A stretch of DNA of 64,000 bases from JAIOSM01 sp023143455. Its GTDB lineage: Bacteria; Desulfobacterota; Desulfobacteria; Desulfobacterales; Desulfobacteraceae. The notes beneath the pieces are model-generated. The model did not search any database. It had not been told where the DNA came from and saw only the letters and a list, made by a program, of their open reading frames with translations. Position 1 is the first letter of the stretch. Every line of letters starts with the position of its first letter. The DNA lies in the NCBI GenBank assembly GCA_030632885.1, contig DAOVTW010000012.1:6023-70022 (forward strand), in the 5' to 3' direction. Below are positions 41,710 through 50,397 of this stretch, one piece after another. The position numbers were made by a program, and so were the translations under genes.

Positions 41710-43764
41710 TTATAAAAGAGATGGAAATTTTATTATGAATTTTGCACCTTCATTTGCTTTGCTTTCAATATCAATAGTCCCACCGTAATCATTAATAATC
41801 CCATAACTTATACTTGTACCAAGGCCTGTTCCTTTTCCTGGATCTTTTGTTGTGAAAAAAGGTTCAAACAGTTTATTTCTAATATTCTCAGACATGCCAA
41901 CGCCTGTATCTGAAACGGTTACAACAACTTTATCCTTTTCAGTATATGAGTCAATCTTTAAAAGTTTTTCAATATTTGTATCATTCATCTTGTTTGCTTT
42001 TTCATCCATTGAGTCAATAGCATTGGTTACAAGATTGATAAACACCTGCTCAAGTCGGTTATGTTCAGCCATAATATCAGGTATATCAGGATCCAGATTA
42101 AGTTTTATTTTAACTTGGTGGACACTGAGTTGATGTCCTAAAACTTTAAAAACATCATTAATAGGAGCATTAATATTTATTTTCTTTAAGTTTCTTTCCG
42201 ATTGTCTTGCAAAATCTCTGACATGTTTAATAACATCAGCTGCTCTGGCTACATTATCTATAATATCATGTGCCATGGTTGTAAGGTCTTCGTCAGAGAT
42301 TTTATGTCCTTTTTTAATCATTTTTATAATTAAATCCGAACAAATCTGAATAACATTTAATGGCTGATTTATTTCATGGGCCATACCTGCTGCCATGGTG
42401 CCTAATGTTGCCATTTTACCAGCCTGGATTAACTGGGTTTCTTTTTCAATATTTTCAGTGATATCTGTTGCCGATGCTACAAGAGCATCTCTGTTACTGT
42501 ATTCTGTATAGCAGACTTTAACATTAACAAAAATATAATCATTATTTTTTTTAAAATGCTTTTTTTTAGAAAAAAGAATAGATTCATTTTTTGATAGTTT
42601 TTGTAAACCCTGGGTAATTGTGATATCGTTTTTATCACCTATTTCAAGAAAAGATTTGCCCAGCAACTCTTCTTTAGTGTATCCGTATTCAGCATTAACT
42701 CTATGATTTACATCCAGAATTTCAAAGGTTTTACGATCAATAATAAAGATCGGGTTTGGGTTGTTATTAAAAAGAGATCTGTACTTTTCTTCTGATTGTT
42801 GGCATTGTTTATGTAAATTAAAAAGTTTTTTATCTTTAATCTCTTTTTCTTCCTGCATCTGTATATCTTCTGTTTTATCCAGCAGAGTCTCAATTGCACC
42901 TGTAATTGTTCCGTCCGACGCTTTTATCGGTGCAGCTGTAAAAAAGAACCATTTCCCATTTTCGCCAAGGTGTGGGAAATATTCTTCTGCTTCATAGGCT
43001 TCCTTAATCAGTGTTGATTTGCGCCAGGATTTACCATAATAGTGACTCACTTCTTCTTCTTTCATATTCCCCACGATAACATCAGCCATTGTGGGTCTTT
43101 TTGCTGATCTGAAAGGCGTCCATTGTAAATTTGTTCCTACAATATTTTCTGCAGCATACCCGGTAATTTTTTCTAATGCTCGATTCCAGTGAGTAACAAT
43201 ATGCTCTTTGTTTATTACAAAGGTTGGTATCATGCTTCCCTGTATAATCTGGGAGAGTGCTTTTTCATTTTCAACAAGTTCTTTTTCCTCAGCTAAAAAA
43301 TGCTTGGTTTTTTGATTAATGATTGTAGCTATGGATGAAGAATATTGGTTAAACACCTCATAAATTCCCTCAACATTATCATACTTGCCAAGTTTTTTTT
43401 TAGCATCAAGTTTTTGATTATCAATTTGAATTAAGGTGAAGAAAAAAAGCGATTTAAAATAGTTTAAAAATTTGACTTTAGATGGTTTTGAGCTTTTTAT
43501 TGTTTTGGTAAGACCATCATTTTTTGTAAGCTTAATAATCATATTAAGGTTTTTCAGGTTAAAAATATCCTGATAGTCAGAGGTTGTGAATATGCCATTT
43601 TCTTTGGCAAATTGTACTCCTTCTGTTTTTTCTGAATCTACAACGCCTGAAATTTTAATATTATATTTTTGAAAATTTTCACAAAGCAGTATTTGTAAAA
43701 TTGCTTTGCAAGTTGAGTCCCCTCCAATAATGGCAATATTTAAATTTTTAAACTCTATTTTCAT
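41710..43764 (-). CDS. histidine kinase with Rossmann-like N-terminal domain and two PAS domains
   Basis: 684 residues. The first ~80 look like a nucleotide-binding Rossmann fold: 'LNIAIIGGDSTCKAILQILL', 'KISGVVDSEKTEGVQFAKENGI' (in parts). Then a helical linker, PAS1 at about 170-300 (with a WRKSTLIKEAYEAEEYFPHLG-type insertion, longer than usual), PAS2 at about 315-440, H-box 'GTMAAGMAHEINQPLNVI', N-box 'FINLVTNAIDSM', 'SDTGVGM', 'GKGTGLGTSISYGIINDYG'. No membrane span. The Rossmann domain could bind NAD(H) or another nucleotide; this is inference. Confidence 0.88.
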   Translation of the reverse strand: MKIEFKNLNIAIIGGDSTCKAILQILLCENFQKYNIKISGVVDSEKTEGVQFAKENGIFTTSDYQDIFNLKNLNMIIKLTKNDGLTKTIKSSKPSKVKFLNYFKSLFFFTLIQIDNQKLDAKKKLGKYDNVEGIYEVFNQYSSSIATIINQKTKHFLAEEKELVENEKALSQIIQGSMIPTFVINKEHIVTHWNRALEKITGYAAENIVGTNLQWTPFRSAKRPTMADVIVGNMKEEEVSHYYGKSWRKSTLIKEAYEAEEYFPHLGENGKWFFFTAAPIKASDGTITGAIETLLDKTEDIQMQEEKEIKDKKLFNLHKQCQQSEEKYRSLFNNNPNPIFIIDRKTFEILDVNHRVNAEYGYTKEELLGKSFLEIGDKNDITITQGLQKLSKNESILFSKKKHFKKNNDYIFVNVKVCYTEYSNRDALVASATDITENIEKETQLIQAGKMATLGTMAAGMAHEINQPLNVIQICSDLIIKMIKKGHKISDEDLTTMAHDIIDNVARAADVIKHVRDFARQSERNLKKININAPINDVFKVLGHQLSVHQVKIKLNLDPDIPDIMAEHNRLEQVFINLVTNAIDSMDEKANKMNDTNIEKLLKIDSYTEKDKVVVTVSDTGVGMSENIRNKLFEPFFTTKDPGKGTGLGTSISYGIINDYGGTIDIESKANEGAKFIIKFPSLL

Positions 43765-43813
43765 GGCTTTCCTTAATTTTTATAAAGTTTTAGCTTTACA
43801 TAAAAGCTTTCTA

Positions 43814-45352
43814 TTAAAAGAAAATCAGGGTTACAGTTATAAATGTTGGAATTAATACAACTAAAGAATATTTCAGTATATATCCGAAAAAGCTTGGCAT
43901 TGGTGTGCCGGTTTCTTCAGCAATTGATTTTACCATGAAGTTTGGTGCATTTCCTATATAACTGCAAGCTCCGAAAAAGACAGCACCACAAGAAATGGCT
44001 TTTAGGTATATGGCATTTTCAGTCATGAGTAATGGAACAGCATTTGCTTCGGTTATACCAGCATAAAAGCTTCCAAGAGCAGTATTGAAAAAAGTCAGAT
44101 ATGTTGGTGCATTATCAAGAAAAGCTGAAAGAATCCCTGTGATCCAGAAATAATGGTATGGCTCTTTTACAGCTTCAATCAGAAATGCAAAACTACCCTT
44201 TGAACCTGCTTTGAGAAGAAGGAGGCATGGAATCATTGTGATGAAGATGCCAATAAAAAGGTATGCAACTTCAATAATTGGGAACCAGCTGAAGCTATTC
44301 TCTTCACGCAATGGACGTGGAGTTACTACTAATGAGAGGATTCCCATTAAAATGAGGAAAAAGTCTCGTCCCCAGTCCTGGATTGCCCTGTGGACACCAA
44401 ATGTGTTGATTTCGCCTAAATCAAGAATTCCACTTGCAAGTACAGCTGCTACTACACCACCTAAGAAAATAAAATTATATATTCCTACAAGCCTTAAGGG
44501 TTCTTTGACTTCATCATCAGGCAGCTTAGGATTCTCTTTTTTATAAAAGTAAGTATCAGTCAGAAAATAAATTACTATAATTATTGAGATACTTAAAAGC
44601 ATATGCGGAAGGATTTTCAATGTCCAGAAAAATGAAACTCCATGTAGAAATCCTAGAAAAAGAGGAGGGTCACCAAGGGGAGTCAGCGAACCACCAATGT
44701 TTGCAACCAGAAAAATAAAAAAAACAACCATAAAAGTTCTGTTTTTTCTATAGCTGTTTGCCTTCAAAAAAGGTCTAATCATTAACATTGCAGCTCCGGT
44801 AGTACCCATCCATGAGGCAAGGATTGTTCCAATAAGGATCATGATTGTATTTACTAAGGGTGTCCCTCTAAGAGAACCTCTAAGAAGGATGCCTCCTGAG
44901 ATTGTGTAAAGAGCCCATAAAAGTATTATAAAAGGAACATAATCGGCCAGAATAATGTGCAAAATCTGATACACAGCCTCTCCTTTATAGATATACAAAA
45001 AGGGTAAAGCCATAGATGCAGCCCAGAAAAATGAAATCTTTCCAAAGTTGTTATGCCATAGATGATCGGCAAACAAAGGCAGGAATGCAATAGAAAGCAG
45101 CATGCATGCAAAGGGGATACAACTCCAGAGGGGCAAAAGTTCACCTAAGTTAATATGATCCTTGGAATGTAAATTTTCACTGGTACCATCATTAGTGCCA
45201 TGTTCTTGTACGAGGGCAGAGTGTTCTGTTTGTTGATTTATTTGAGTACTTGAAGTGTTTTTTGAAGTGGTATCATTGGATGCTGCAACAGAAATTGGAG
45301 ATATAAACAGAATTATTAAGGAAATGACCAATGCCAATTTTTCTAATTTCAT
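43814..45352 (-). CDS. NhaD/CitMHS-like sodium:proton antiporter
   Basis: 512 residues, about 12 transmembrane helices. N-terminal signal-anchor followed by a ~50-residue Ser/Thr/His-rich loop ('HSALVQEHGTNDGTSENLHS'). Conserved: 'SWMGTTGAAMLMIRPFLKAN', 'NIGGSLTPLGDPPLFLGFL', 'AFLDNAPTYLTFFN' and 'YIGNAPNFMVKSIAEE', motifs of the ion-transporter superfamily with Na+/H+ antiporters. It starts the minus-strand block of regulators and Mrp genes, consistent with a shared role in sodium/proton control. Confidence 0.88.
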   Translation of the reverse strand: MKLEKLALVISLIILFISPISVAASNDTTSKNTSSTQINQQTEHSALVQEHGTNDGTSENLHSKDHINLGELLPLWSCIPFACMLLSIAFLPLFADHLWHNNFGKISFFWAASMALPFLYIYKGEAVYQILHIILADYVPFIILLWALYTISGGILLRGSLRGTPLVNTIMILIGTILASWMGTTGAAMLMIRPFLKANSYRKNRTFMVVFFIFLVANIGGSLTPLGDPPLFLGFLHGVSFFWTLKILPHMLLSISIIIVIYFLTDTYFYKKENPKLPDDEVKEPLRLVGIYNFIFLGGVVAAVLASGILDLGEINTFGVHRAIQDWGRDFFLILMGILSLVVTPRPLREENSFSWFPIIEVAYLFIGIFITMIPCLLLLKAGSKGSFAFLIEAVKEPYHYFWITGILSAFLDNAPTYLTFFNTALGSFYAGITEANAVPLLMTENAIYLKAISCGAVFFGACSYIGNAPNFMVKSIAEETGTPMPSFFGYILKYSLVVLIPTFITVTLIFF

Positions 45353-45625
45353 TAACCTGTTGTCTCCATCATTTTAAAGTGTTTGTCAGATATCTTTACA
45401 AAAGATTTTTTGCTTTAATTTTTGAGGTAATACTATTAATTAATTGCGTATAAATCCTTCCATTGTAAAAATAAATGTCGATGTTAAGAAATTATTCATG
45501 TTAATAATTTTGTAGTAAATTTATTTTGGAAAGTCAAGGTGCAAAAAAATATCAGGTTTTGTAATACACAGGCTGTCCTTTGATCTGTTGAAATTACAAA
45601 TTTCACAAAAGAGATTTAGATTTGG

Positions 45626-45699
45626 TCGGAGCGAGAGGATTTGAACCTCCGACCCCTTGCACCCCATGCAAGTGCGCTACCAGGCTGCGCTACGCTCCG
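45626..45699 (-). tRNA. tRNA-Pro (anticodon GGG)
   Basis: 74 nt on the minus strand. Acceptor CGGAGCG/CGCTCCG (7 bp, discriminator A), D arm, anticodon stem CTTGC/GCAAG with loop ATGGGGT giving anticodon GGG, and T arm with GGTTCAAATCC. CCA is not encoded. All arms pair well. Confidence 0.95.
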
Positions 45700-45735
45700 A
45701 TTTTTCTAGGGAATTTTTGTATTTAAAACAGACAA

Positions 45736-45764
45736 TAATTATCATTTTATAAAAAAACTGTCAA
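45736..45764 (-). promoter_or_regulatory. sigma70 promoter for tRNA-Pro
   Basis: On the minus strand TTGACA (45764-45759), a 17-bp spacer and TAATTA (45741-45736), about 37 bp upstream of the tRNA 5' end. Perfect -35 box. Confidence 0.6.
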
Positions 45765-45902
45765 GAATTAATTGTAAACACCGCAATTCAAGAGGCTTAC
45801 TTCATTATGACAGGATAAATGATTTGAGTAATTATTGGTTCTGTATTAAGTTAAGAGATAGAAAAGTTTGATAAATTTTAACCTTGAGAAAGAAAAGGTA
45901 AA

Positions 45903-46769
45903 ATGCTTAAACAAGGTGATACCATTGGAATATGTGCTCCATCTGGGTCTTTTGACAATCATAAGTTCAAGAAAGGGCTTGAAATAATAAAAGATATGGG
46001 ATTTAAGGTGCGTGTTCCTGAAGATATCCATGCAAAGAAAAGATATCTGGCAGGCAATGACTCTTTGAGAGCAAAGGTTATCACCGATTTTTTTGTCGAT
46101 ACAAAAGTGAAAGCTATTATGTGTGCCCGAGGTGGCTTTGGAGCTATACGGATATTGGATTATCTTGATTGGCAAGCCATTGAGAAAAATCCAAAATTAT
46201 TTATAGGGTTTAGTGATATTACAGCGCTTCTAGTTAGTTTAGCAAATCTGTCACAAATGAAAGTCATTCATGGTCCAAATATTACTTCCCTTGCAGAGGC
46301 AGATGAGGAAACTAAGGATTCCTTGTATGAATTGTTGATACATGGTTCCACTGGTATGAGAGTAAATACTCCGGTTATTATAAATAAGGGTTTGTGTGGT
46401 GGCAGACTTTTAGGCGGTAACCTTGCAACCATGAACCATCTTGTGGGAACAAAGTATCAGGTTGAGTTCAAGGATTCTATATTTTTTTTGGAAGACACAG
46501 GCGAACCTCCTTATAAAATTGATCGCATGCTTACTCAGATGAAGATGGCAGGGTGTTTCAAAGGAATAAAAGGTGTGGTGGCAGGATCTTTCAAAGATTG
46601 TGAAAATATTGAAATGGTTCAAGAAATCATTAAAGAGATTTTTGATGAGTATCAGGTGCCAATTCTTGCAGGTATAGAGTCGGGTCACGGTCGAATAAAC
46701 CTTTCTCTGCCATTGGGTGTTGAAGTTAAAATGGATGCAGATAAAGCAACAATGGAATGGAATGTATGA
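45903..46769 (+). CDS. LD-carboxypeptidase (S66 family, LdcA/MccF-like)
   Basis: 288 residues. The nucleophile Ser lies in 'LFIGFSDITALLVSLAN', the supporting Glu in 'FFLEDTGEPPYKIDRML', the His in 'GIESGHGRINL', and the N-terminal 'GICAPSGSFDN' and 'CARGGFGAIRILDYL' are typical. It cuts the tetrapeptide L-Lys/DAP-D-Ala bond in peptidoglycan recycling (LdcA) or acts as self-immunity peptidase (MccF). No microcin genes are present, so cell-wall recycling is favoured. Its stop overlaps the next gene (ATGA). Confidence 0.9.
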   Translation: MLKQGDTIGICAPSGSFDNHKFKKGLEIIKDMGFKVRVPEDIHAKKRYLAGNDSLRAKVITDFFVDTKVKAIMCARGGFGAIRILDYLDWQAIEKNPKLFIGFSDITALLVSLANLSQMKVIHGPNITSLAEADEETKDSLYELLIHGSTGMRVNTPVIINKGLCGGRLLGGNLATMNHLVGTKYQVEFKDSIFFLEDTGEPPYKIDRMLTQMKMAGCFKGIKGVVAGSFKDCENIEMVQEIIKEIFDEYQVPILAGIESGHGRINLSLPLGVEVKMDADKATMEWNV

Positions 46770-47845
46770 AGTCTGTGGCCAAGATGATGTCACAGGGTGT
46801 AAAAGAGGGGGTTTTCCCTGGCGCTGTTTTGCTTGTTTCCGTTGGAGATGAAGTTAGATATTTCCAAGCATTTGGAGCCTCGGATATTTTTTCCAAGATA
46901 GCAATGCAAAAAAATTCTATTTTTGATCTTGCCTCTCTTACAAAACCTTTTGCCACGGCAATGGCAGTGTTTAAATTGATCGAGCAGAAGAAATTATTTT
47001 TAAAACAGAATCTTTCATCTATTATTCCAAAAACCTCTTTGGGAAATAAATCTGATATTACAATTGAGCAACTTTTAAATCATACTTCCGGTTTTCCGGC
47101 CTATAAAGAGTATTTTAAAGAGGTAATAAACCATAAAAAGGTTTTAAGAAGGGAAAAGCTGCGTGAACTCATAATAAAAGAGCCTCTTGTGGGAATGCCA
47201 GGGGAAAATCAAATCTATAGTGATTTAGGATTCATTGTTCTTGCGTGGATTGTGGAAATGATTTCAGAAAGAAGAATAGACAAGTTTGTTTATGAGCAGG
47301 TTTATAAATTAATTGGAATCGATGACCTTTTCTATATTGATAACTTTATGCCCCATTCATTTTCAAAGGATTTATATGAAAGAATTGTTCCCACTGAGAA
47401 GTGCCCATGGAGGGAAAAACTACTTAGAGCTGAAGTCCATGATGATAATGCCTGGGCTGTCGGTGGGATTGAAGGCCATGCAGGGCTTTTTGGTGATGCT
47501 TTTTCTGCATGGCAGCTTTCAATGGAAATTATGAAGGCTTTAAATGGAAAGGAGACAAAGGCGTTAGACAGTGATCTTATGCAAAAGCTTATGGTCACAA
47601 CGAAAGAATCAGATTTTATAGCAGGGTTTGATACTCCTTCAAAGTGTGGTTCTTCCTCAGGAAAGTATTTTTCAGGCAAATCAATTGGGCACTTAGGGTT
47701 TACAGGTACTTCTTTTTGGATAGATCTTAAAAAGTCTATAATTATAATAATGTTAACCAATCGTGTCCATCCTTACAGAAAAAATGAGAAAATTAAATTG
47801 TTCAGACCTCAAATTCATAACCTGATAATGGAGCAAATAATATAA
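46766..47845 (+). CDS. beta-lactamase-fold serine hydrolase
   Basis: About 359 residues from the ATG at 46766 (4-bp overlap with the LD-carboxypeptidase gene); an ATG at 46757 is also in frame. Class C-like active site: 'FDLASLTKPFATAM' (SxxK), 'IYSDLGFIVL' (YxN-like, here YSD) and 'GHLGFTGTSFW' (HTG/KTG-like). No signal peptide. Possibly a D-aminopeptidase or esterase acting with the carboxypeptidase on cell-wall peptides. Confidence 0.85.
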   Translation: MKSVAKMMSQGVKEGVFPGAVLLVSVGDEVRYFQAFGASDIFSKIAMQKNSIFDLASLTKPFATAMAVFKLIEQKKLFLKQNLSSIIPKTSLGNKSDITIEQLLNHTSGFPAYKEYFKEVINHKKVLRREKLRELIIKEPLVGMPGENQIYSDLGFIVLAWIVEMISERRIDKFVYEQVYKLIGIDDLFYIDNFMPHSFSKDLYERIVPTEKCPWREKLLRAEVHDDNAWAVGGIEGHAGLFGDAFSAWQLSMEIMKALNGKETKALDSDLMQKLMVTTKESDFIAGFDTPSKCGSSSGKYFSGKSIGHLGFTGTSFWIDLKKSIIIIMLTNRVHPYRKNEKIKLFRPQIHNLIMEQII

Positions 47846-47971
47846 GATTCTTTGATTCATCGATAAATTTGTTTCTTTATTCTTGTAAAAAATCAATAAT
47901 TTTGTTAGCAATTAAGATTACAGTGACTTTCAAGCAGTATTTAGACTAAACATTATAATAGAGGCAGTGAT

Positions 47972-49018
47972 ATGAACCTTATAATTGATTCTCTCTTAGG
48001 GGCTTTCTCAAACGATTTGGCTATTGATCTTGGGACAGCAAATACCCTTATATACGTTAAAGGTAAAGGAATAGTTTTAAATGAGCCTTCAGTGGTTGCT
48101 GTAAGGACTGATAAAAAATCCAAGACTAGAATCCTTGCTGTTGGTCTTGAGGCCAAAAAAATGCTTGGAAGAACTCCTGGTAATATAGTTGCTATCCGTC
48201 CCATGAGGGATGGTGTTATTGCTGATTTTGAAGTTACTGAAGCCATGCTTAAATATTTTATTAAAAAAGTTCACAATAATAGAAGTGCGCTTGTGCGCCC
48301 TCGAATTGTTATTGCTGTTCCTTCCGGAATTACTCAAGTTGAAAAAAGAGCTGTTAGAGAATCGGCTGAATCAGCAGGAGCAAGAGAAGTCTCTTTGATT
48401 GAAGAACCCATGGCTGCAGCAATTGGCTCAGAGCTTCCAATTACAGAACCAACCTGTAATATGGTGGTTGATATTGGTGGTGGAACTACTGAGGTCGCAG
48501 TAATATCACTCGCAGGTATTGTATATACAAGATCGCTCAGAGTAGCAGGTGATAAGATGGATGCAGCCATTAGCCAACATATAAAAAGAAAATATAATCT
48601 TCTTATTGGCGAAAGAACCGCAGAACAGATCAAAATACAAATCGGGAACGCATATCCTGAATCTGGTAATATTGAAACCATGGAAGTAAAAGGTAGAGAC
48701 CTTGTGTCAGGAATCCCGAAAATTTTAGCAATTGATTCAGAGGAAGTCAGGGTGGCAATTTCTGAACAGATCGACGCCATTGTTGAAACTGTTAGGATAG
48801 CCCTGGAACAAACACCTCCTGAGCTTGCTGCTGATATTGTTGATAGAGGAATCGTGCTTACAGGCGGTGGTGCATTATTGAAAAATCTTGATAAACTTTT
48901 AAATGAAAAAAGTGGATTACCAATAGTTGTTGCAGACGATCCTCTTTGTACAGTAGCAATAGGCTGTGGTAAAGCATTGGATAATATTGATCTTCTAAAA
49001 GAGGTTAGAATAGACTAA
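47972..49018 (+). CDS. mreB: rod-shape-determining protein MreB
   Basis: 348 residues, actin-like. 'DLAIDLGTANTLIYVKGKGIVLNEPSVVAV' (in parts), 'GDGVIADFEV'-type linker seen as 'MRDGVIADFEVTEAML', 'IEEPMAAAIGSELPI', 'MVVDIGGGTTEVAVISL' and 'LTGGGALL'. Directs elongasome insertion of peptidoglycan. First gene of a mreBCD-mrdA-rodA operon, 4 bp before mreC. Start ATG is preceded by AGAGGC. Confidence 0.97.
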   Translation: MNLIIDSLLGAFSNDLAIDLGTANTLIYVKGKGIVLNEPSVVAVRTDKKSKTRILAVGLEAKKMLGRTPGNIVAIRPMRDGVIADFEVTEAMLKYFIKKVHNNRSALVRPRIVIAVPSGITQVEKRAVRESAESAGAREVSLIEEPMAAAIGSELPITEPTCNMVVDIGGGTTEVAVISLAGIVYTRSLRVAGDKMDAAISQHIKRKYNLLIGERTAEQIKIQIGNAYPESGNIETMEVKGRDLVSGIPKILAIDSEEVRVAISEQIDAIVETVRIALEQTPPELAADIVDRGIVLTGGGALLKNLDKLLNEKSGLPIVVADDPLCTVAIGCGKALDNIDLLKEVRID

Positions 49019-49022
49019 GTTA

Positions 49023-49841
49023 ATGTTTTCCCGGAAAATGCTTTTTTTGATTGGAGGTCTTCTACTGATTGTAATCAATTTTGCAGTCTTGACAATGAGC
49101 AGCAGAAAACCTGTAGATGAAAATGGTATTGAACGGGTTGCCATCACTTTGATTGCGCCATTTCAAATGATGGTATCAAAAAGCTTTAAGGCAATTGAAG
49201 ATGTCTGGACAGATTATTTTAGTACAGTTATTGCTGCAAAAGAGAATGTTGATCTTAAAAAACAACTTGCAGATATTGATAGAATAAAGAGTAATATCCG
49301 GGAACTTGAGTTTGAGAACAATCGATTAAAAAAACTGGTTAATTTTACACGATCTGTAGAATATACCTTTGTTGCAGCACAAGTGATTGCAAGAGATCCT
49401 TCTCCATGGTTTAAAACTATCATGGTTGATAAAGGAGAAAAAGATGGATTGTCAAAAGGGCTTCCTGTTGTGGTTTCCGAAGGGGTTGTGGGACATGTGA
49501 TTAAGGTTTCCCACAAATACTCAAGGATTCTTTTGATTACAGATAGAAATAGTGCAGTAGATTCGCTGGTACAGAATTCAAGAGTCAGGGGGATTGTAAA
49601 AGGGGATAGTGGGAAGAAATGCTTTTTTAAATACGCTTTGAGAAAGGAGAAAATCCAAATAGGTGAAGTGATTATTTCATCAGGGTTTGATCAAATTTTT
49701 CCAAAAGGCCTAAAAGTAGGAGAGGTTATCGATGTGAAAAAAGAACCTTCTCAGCTGTTTCAGAAAATTATTATTAAGACCTGTGTTGATTTTGATAAAT
49801 TAGAAGAGGTTCTTATCGCTAAAATAGAAAACAACTCATAA
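49023..49841 (+). CDS. mreC: rod-shape-determining protein MreC
   Basis: 272 residues: one N-terminal membrane helix, a coiled coil (about 65-100) and the MreC beta domain with 'VIARDPSPWFKTIMVDKGEKDGL', 'GVVGHVIKVS', 'LLITDRNSAVDSLVQNSRVRGIV' (in parts). It bridges MreB and PBP2 in the periplasm. Confidence 0.95.
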   Translation: MFSRKMLFLIGGLLLIVINFAVLTMSSRKPVDENGIERVAITLIAPFQMMVSKSFKAIEDVWTDYFSTVIAAKENVDLKKQLADIDRIKSNIRELEFENNRLKKLVNFTRSVEYTFVAAQVIARDPSPWFKTIMVDKGEKDGLSKGLPVVVSEGVVGHVIKVSHKYSRILLITDRNSAVDSLVQNSRVRGIVKGDSGKKCFFKYALRKEKIQIGEVIISSGFDQIFPKGLKVGEVIDVKKEPSQLFQKIIIKTCVDFDKLEEVLIAKIENNS

Positions 49842-49852
49842 TAGATTTACGA

Positions 49853-50389
49853 ATGAAGATTTCTTTTTTCATACTACTAACTCTTTTTTTAACCATAATA
49901 CAAACCACAGCCTTTCCTGACTTTTTTCTTTCTAACCACTCCTTTGACCTTATGATTATTAATATTCTTTATTTAAGTCTTGTTTTTAAACATCCTGCAA
50001 TAATATTTGTTATTATTTTGATAGGATGTGCAGTGGACAGTGTTTCCGGAGTGTATTTTGGTTTATACCTCACAACATATATATGGATATATGTAATAGT
50101 GCAGGGGTTAAAAGAATTTGTTTTTTCAAAAAATATTGTTTTTTATATAGTTATTGCATTTGTAGCAGTTGCAATAGAGTCTATATTTTTAATACTTTCA
50201 GTTTTTATCAATCAGGGGAAAAGCGGTGTCACATCTTTGAATTATTATCTTATGATAAAACAGATATTTTTTGCATGCATTTTTATTCCTATAGCTCTTG
50301 AAATAATTACAATTATTAAAAAAAAATATGAGATTATTATAACAAGTCTCGTAAATAAGATAAAAAGTAACTCAGATTCTTTTAATTAG
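49853..50389 (+). CDS. mreD: rod-shape-determining protein MreD
   Basis: 178 residues, about five transmembrane helices. Order and size fit MreD; 'GCAVDSVSGVYFGLYLTTYIWI' is the recognisable part. Member of the elongasome. Confidence 0.88.
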   Translation: MKISFFILLTLFLTIIQTTAFPDFFLSNHSFDLMIINILYLSLVFKHPAIIFVIILIGCAVDSVSGVYFGLYLTTYIWIYVIVQGLKEFVFSKNIVFYIVIAFVAVAIESIFLILSVFINQGKSGVTSLNYYLMIKQIFFACIFIPIALEIITIIKKKYEIIITSLVNKIKSNSDSFN

Positions 50390-50397
50390 AGGTTGTT

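Noticed and set aside
45353..45625. A gene or structured RNA between the NhaD-like gene and the tRNA
   Set aside because: No frame with a start signal and no long hairpin; AT-rich spacer only.
45903..46769. MccF-type microcin immunity role for the S66 peptidase
   Set aside because: No microcin biosynthesis genes are nearby and the neighbour is a cell-wall-type serine hydrolase, so recycling is simpler.
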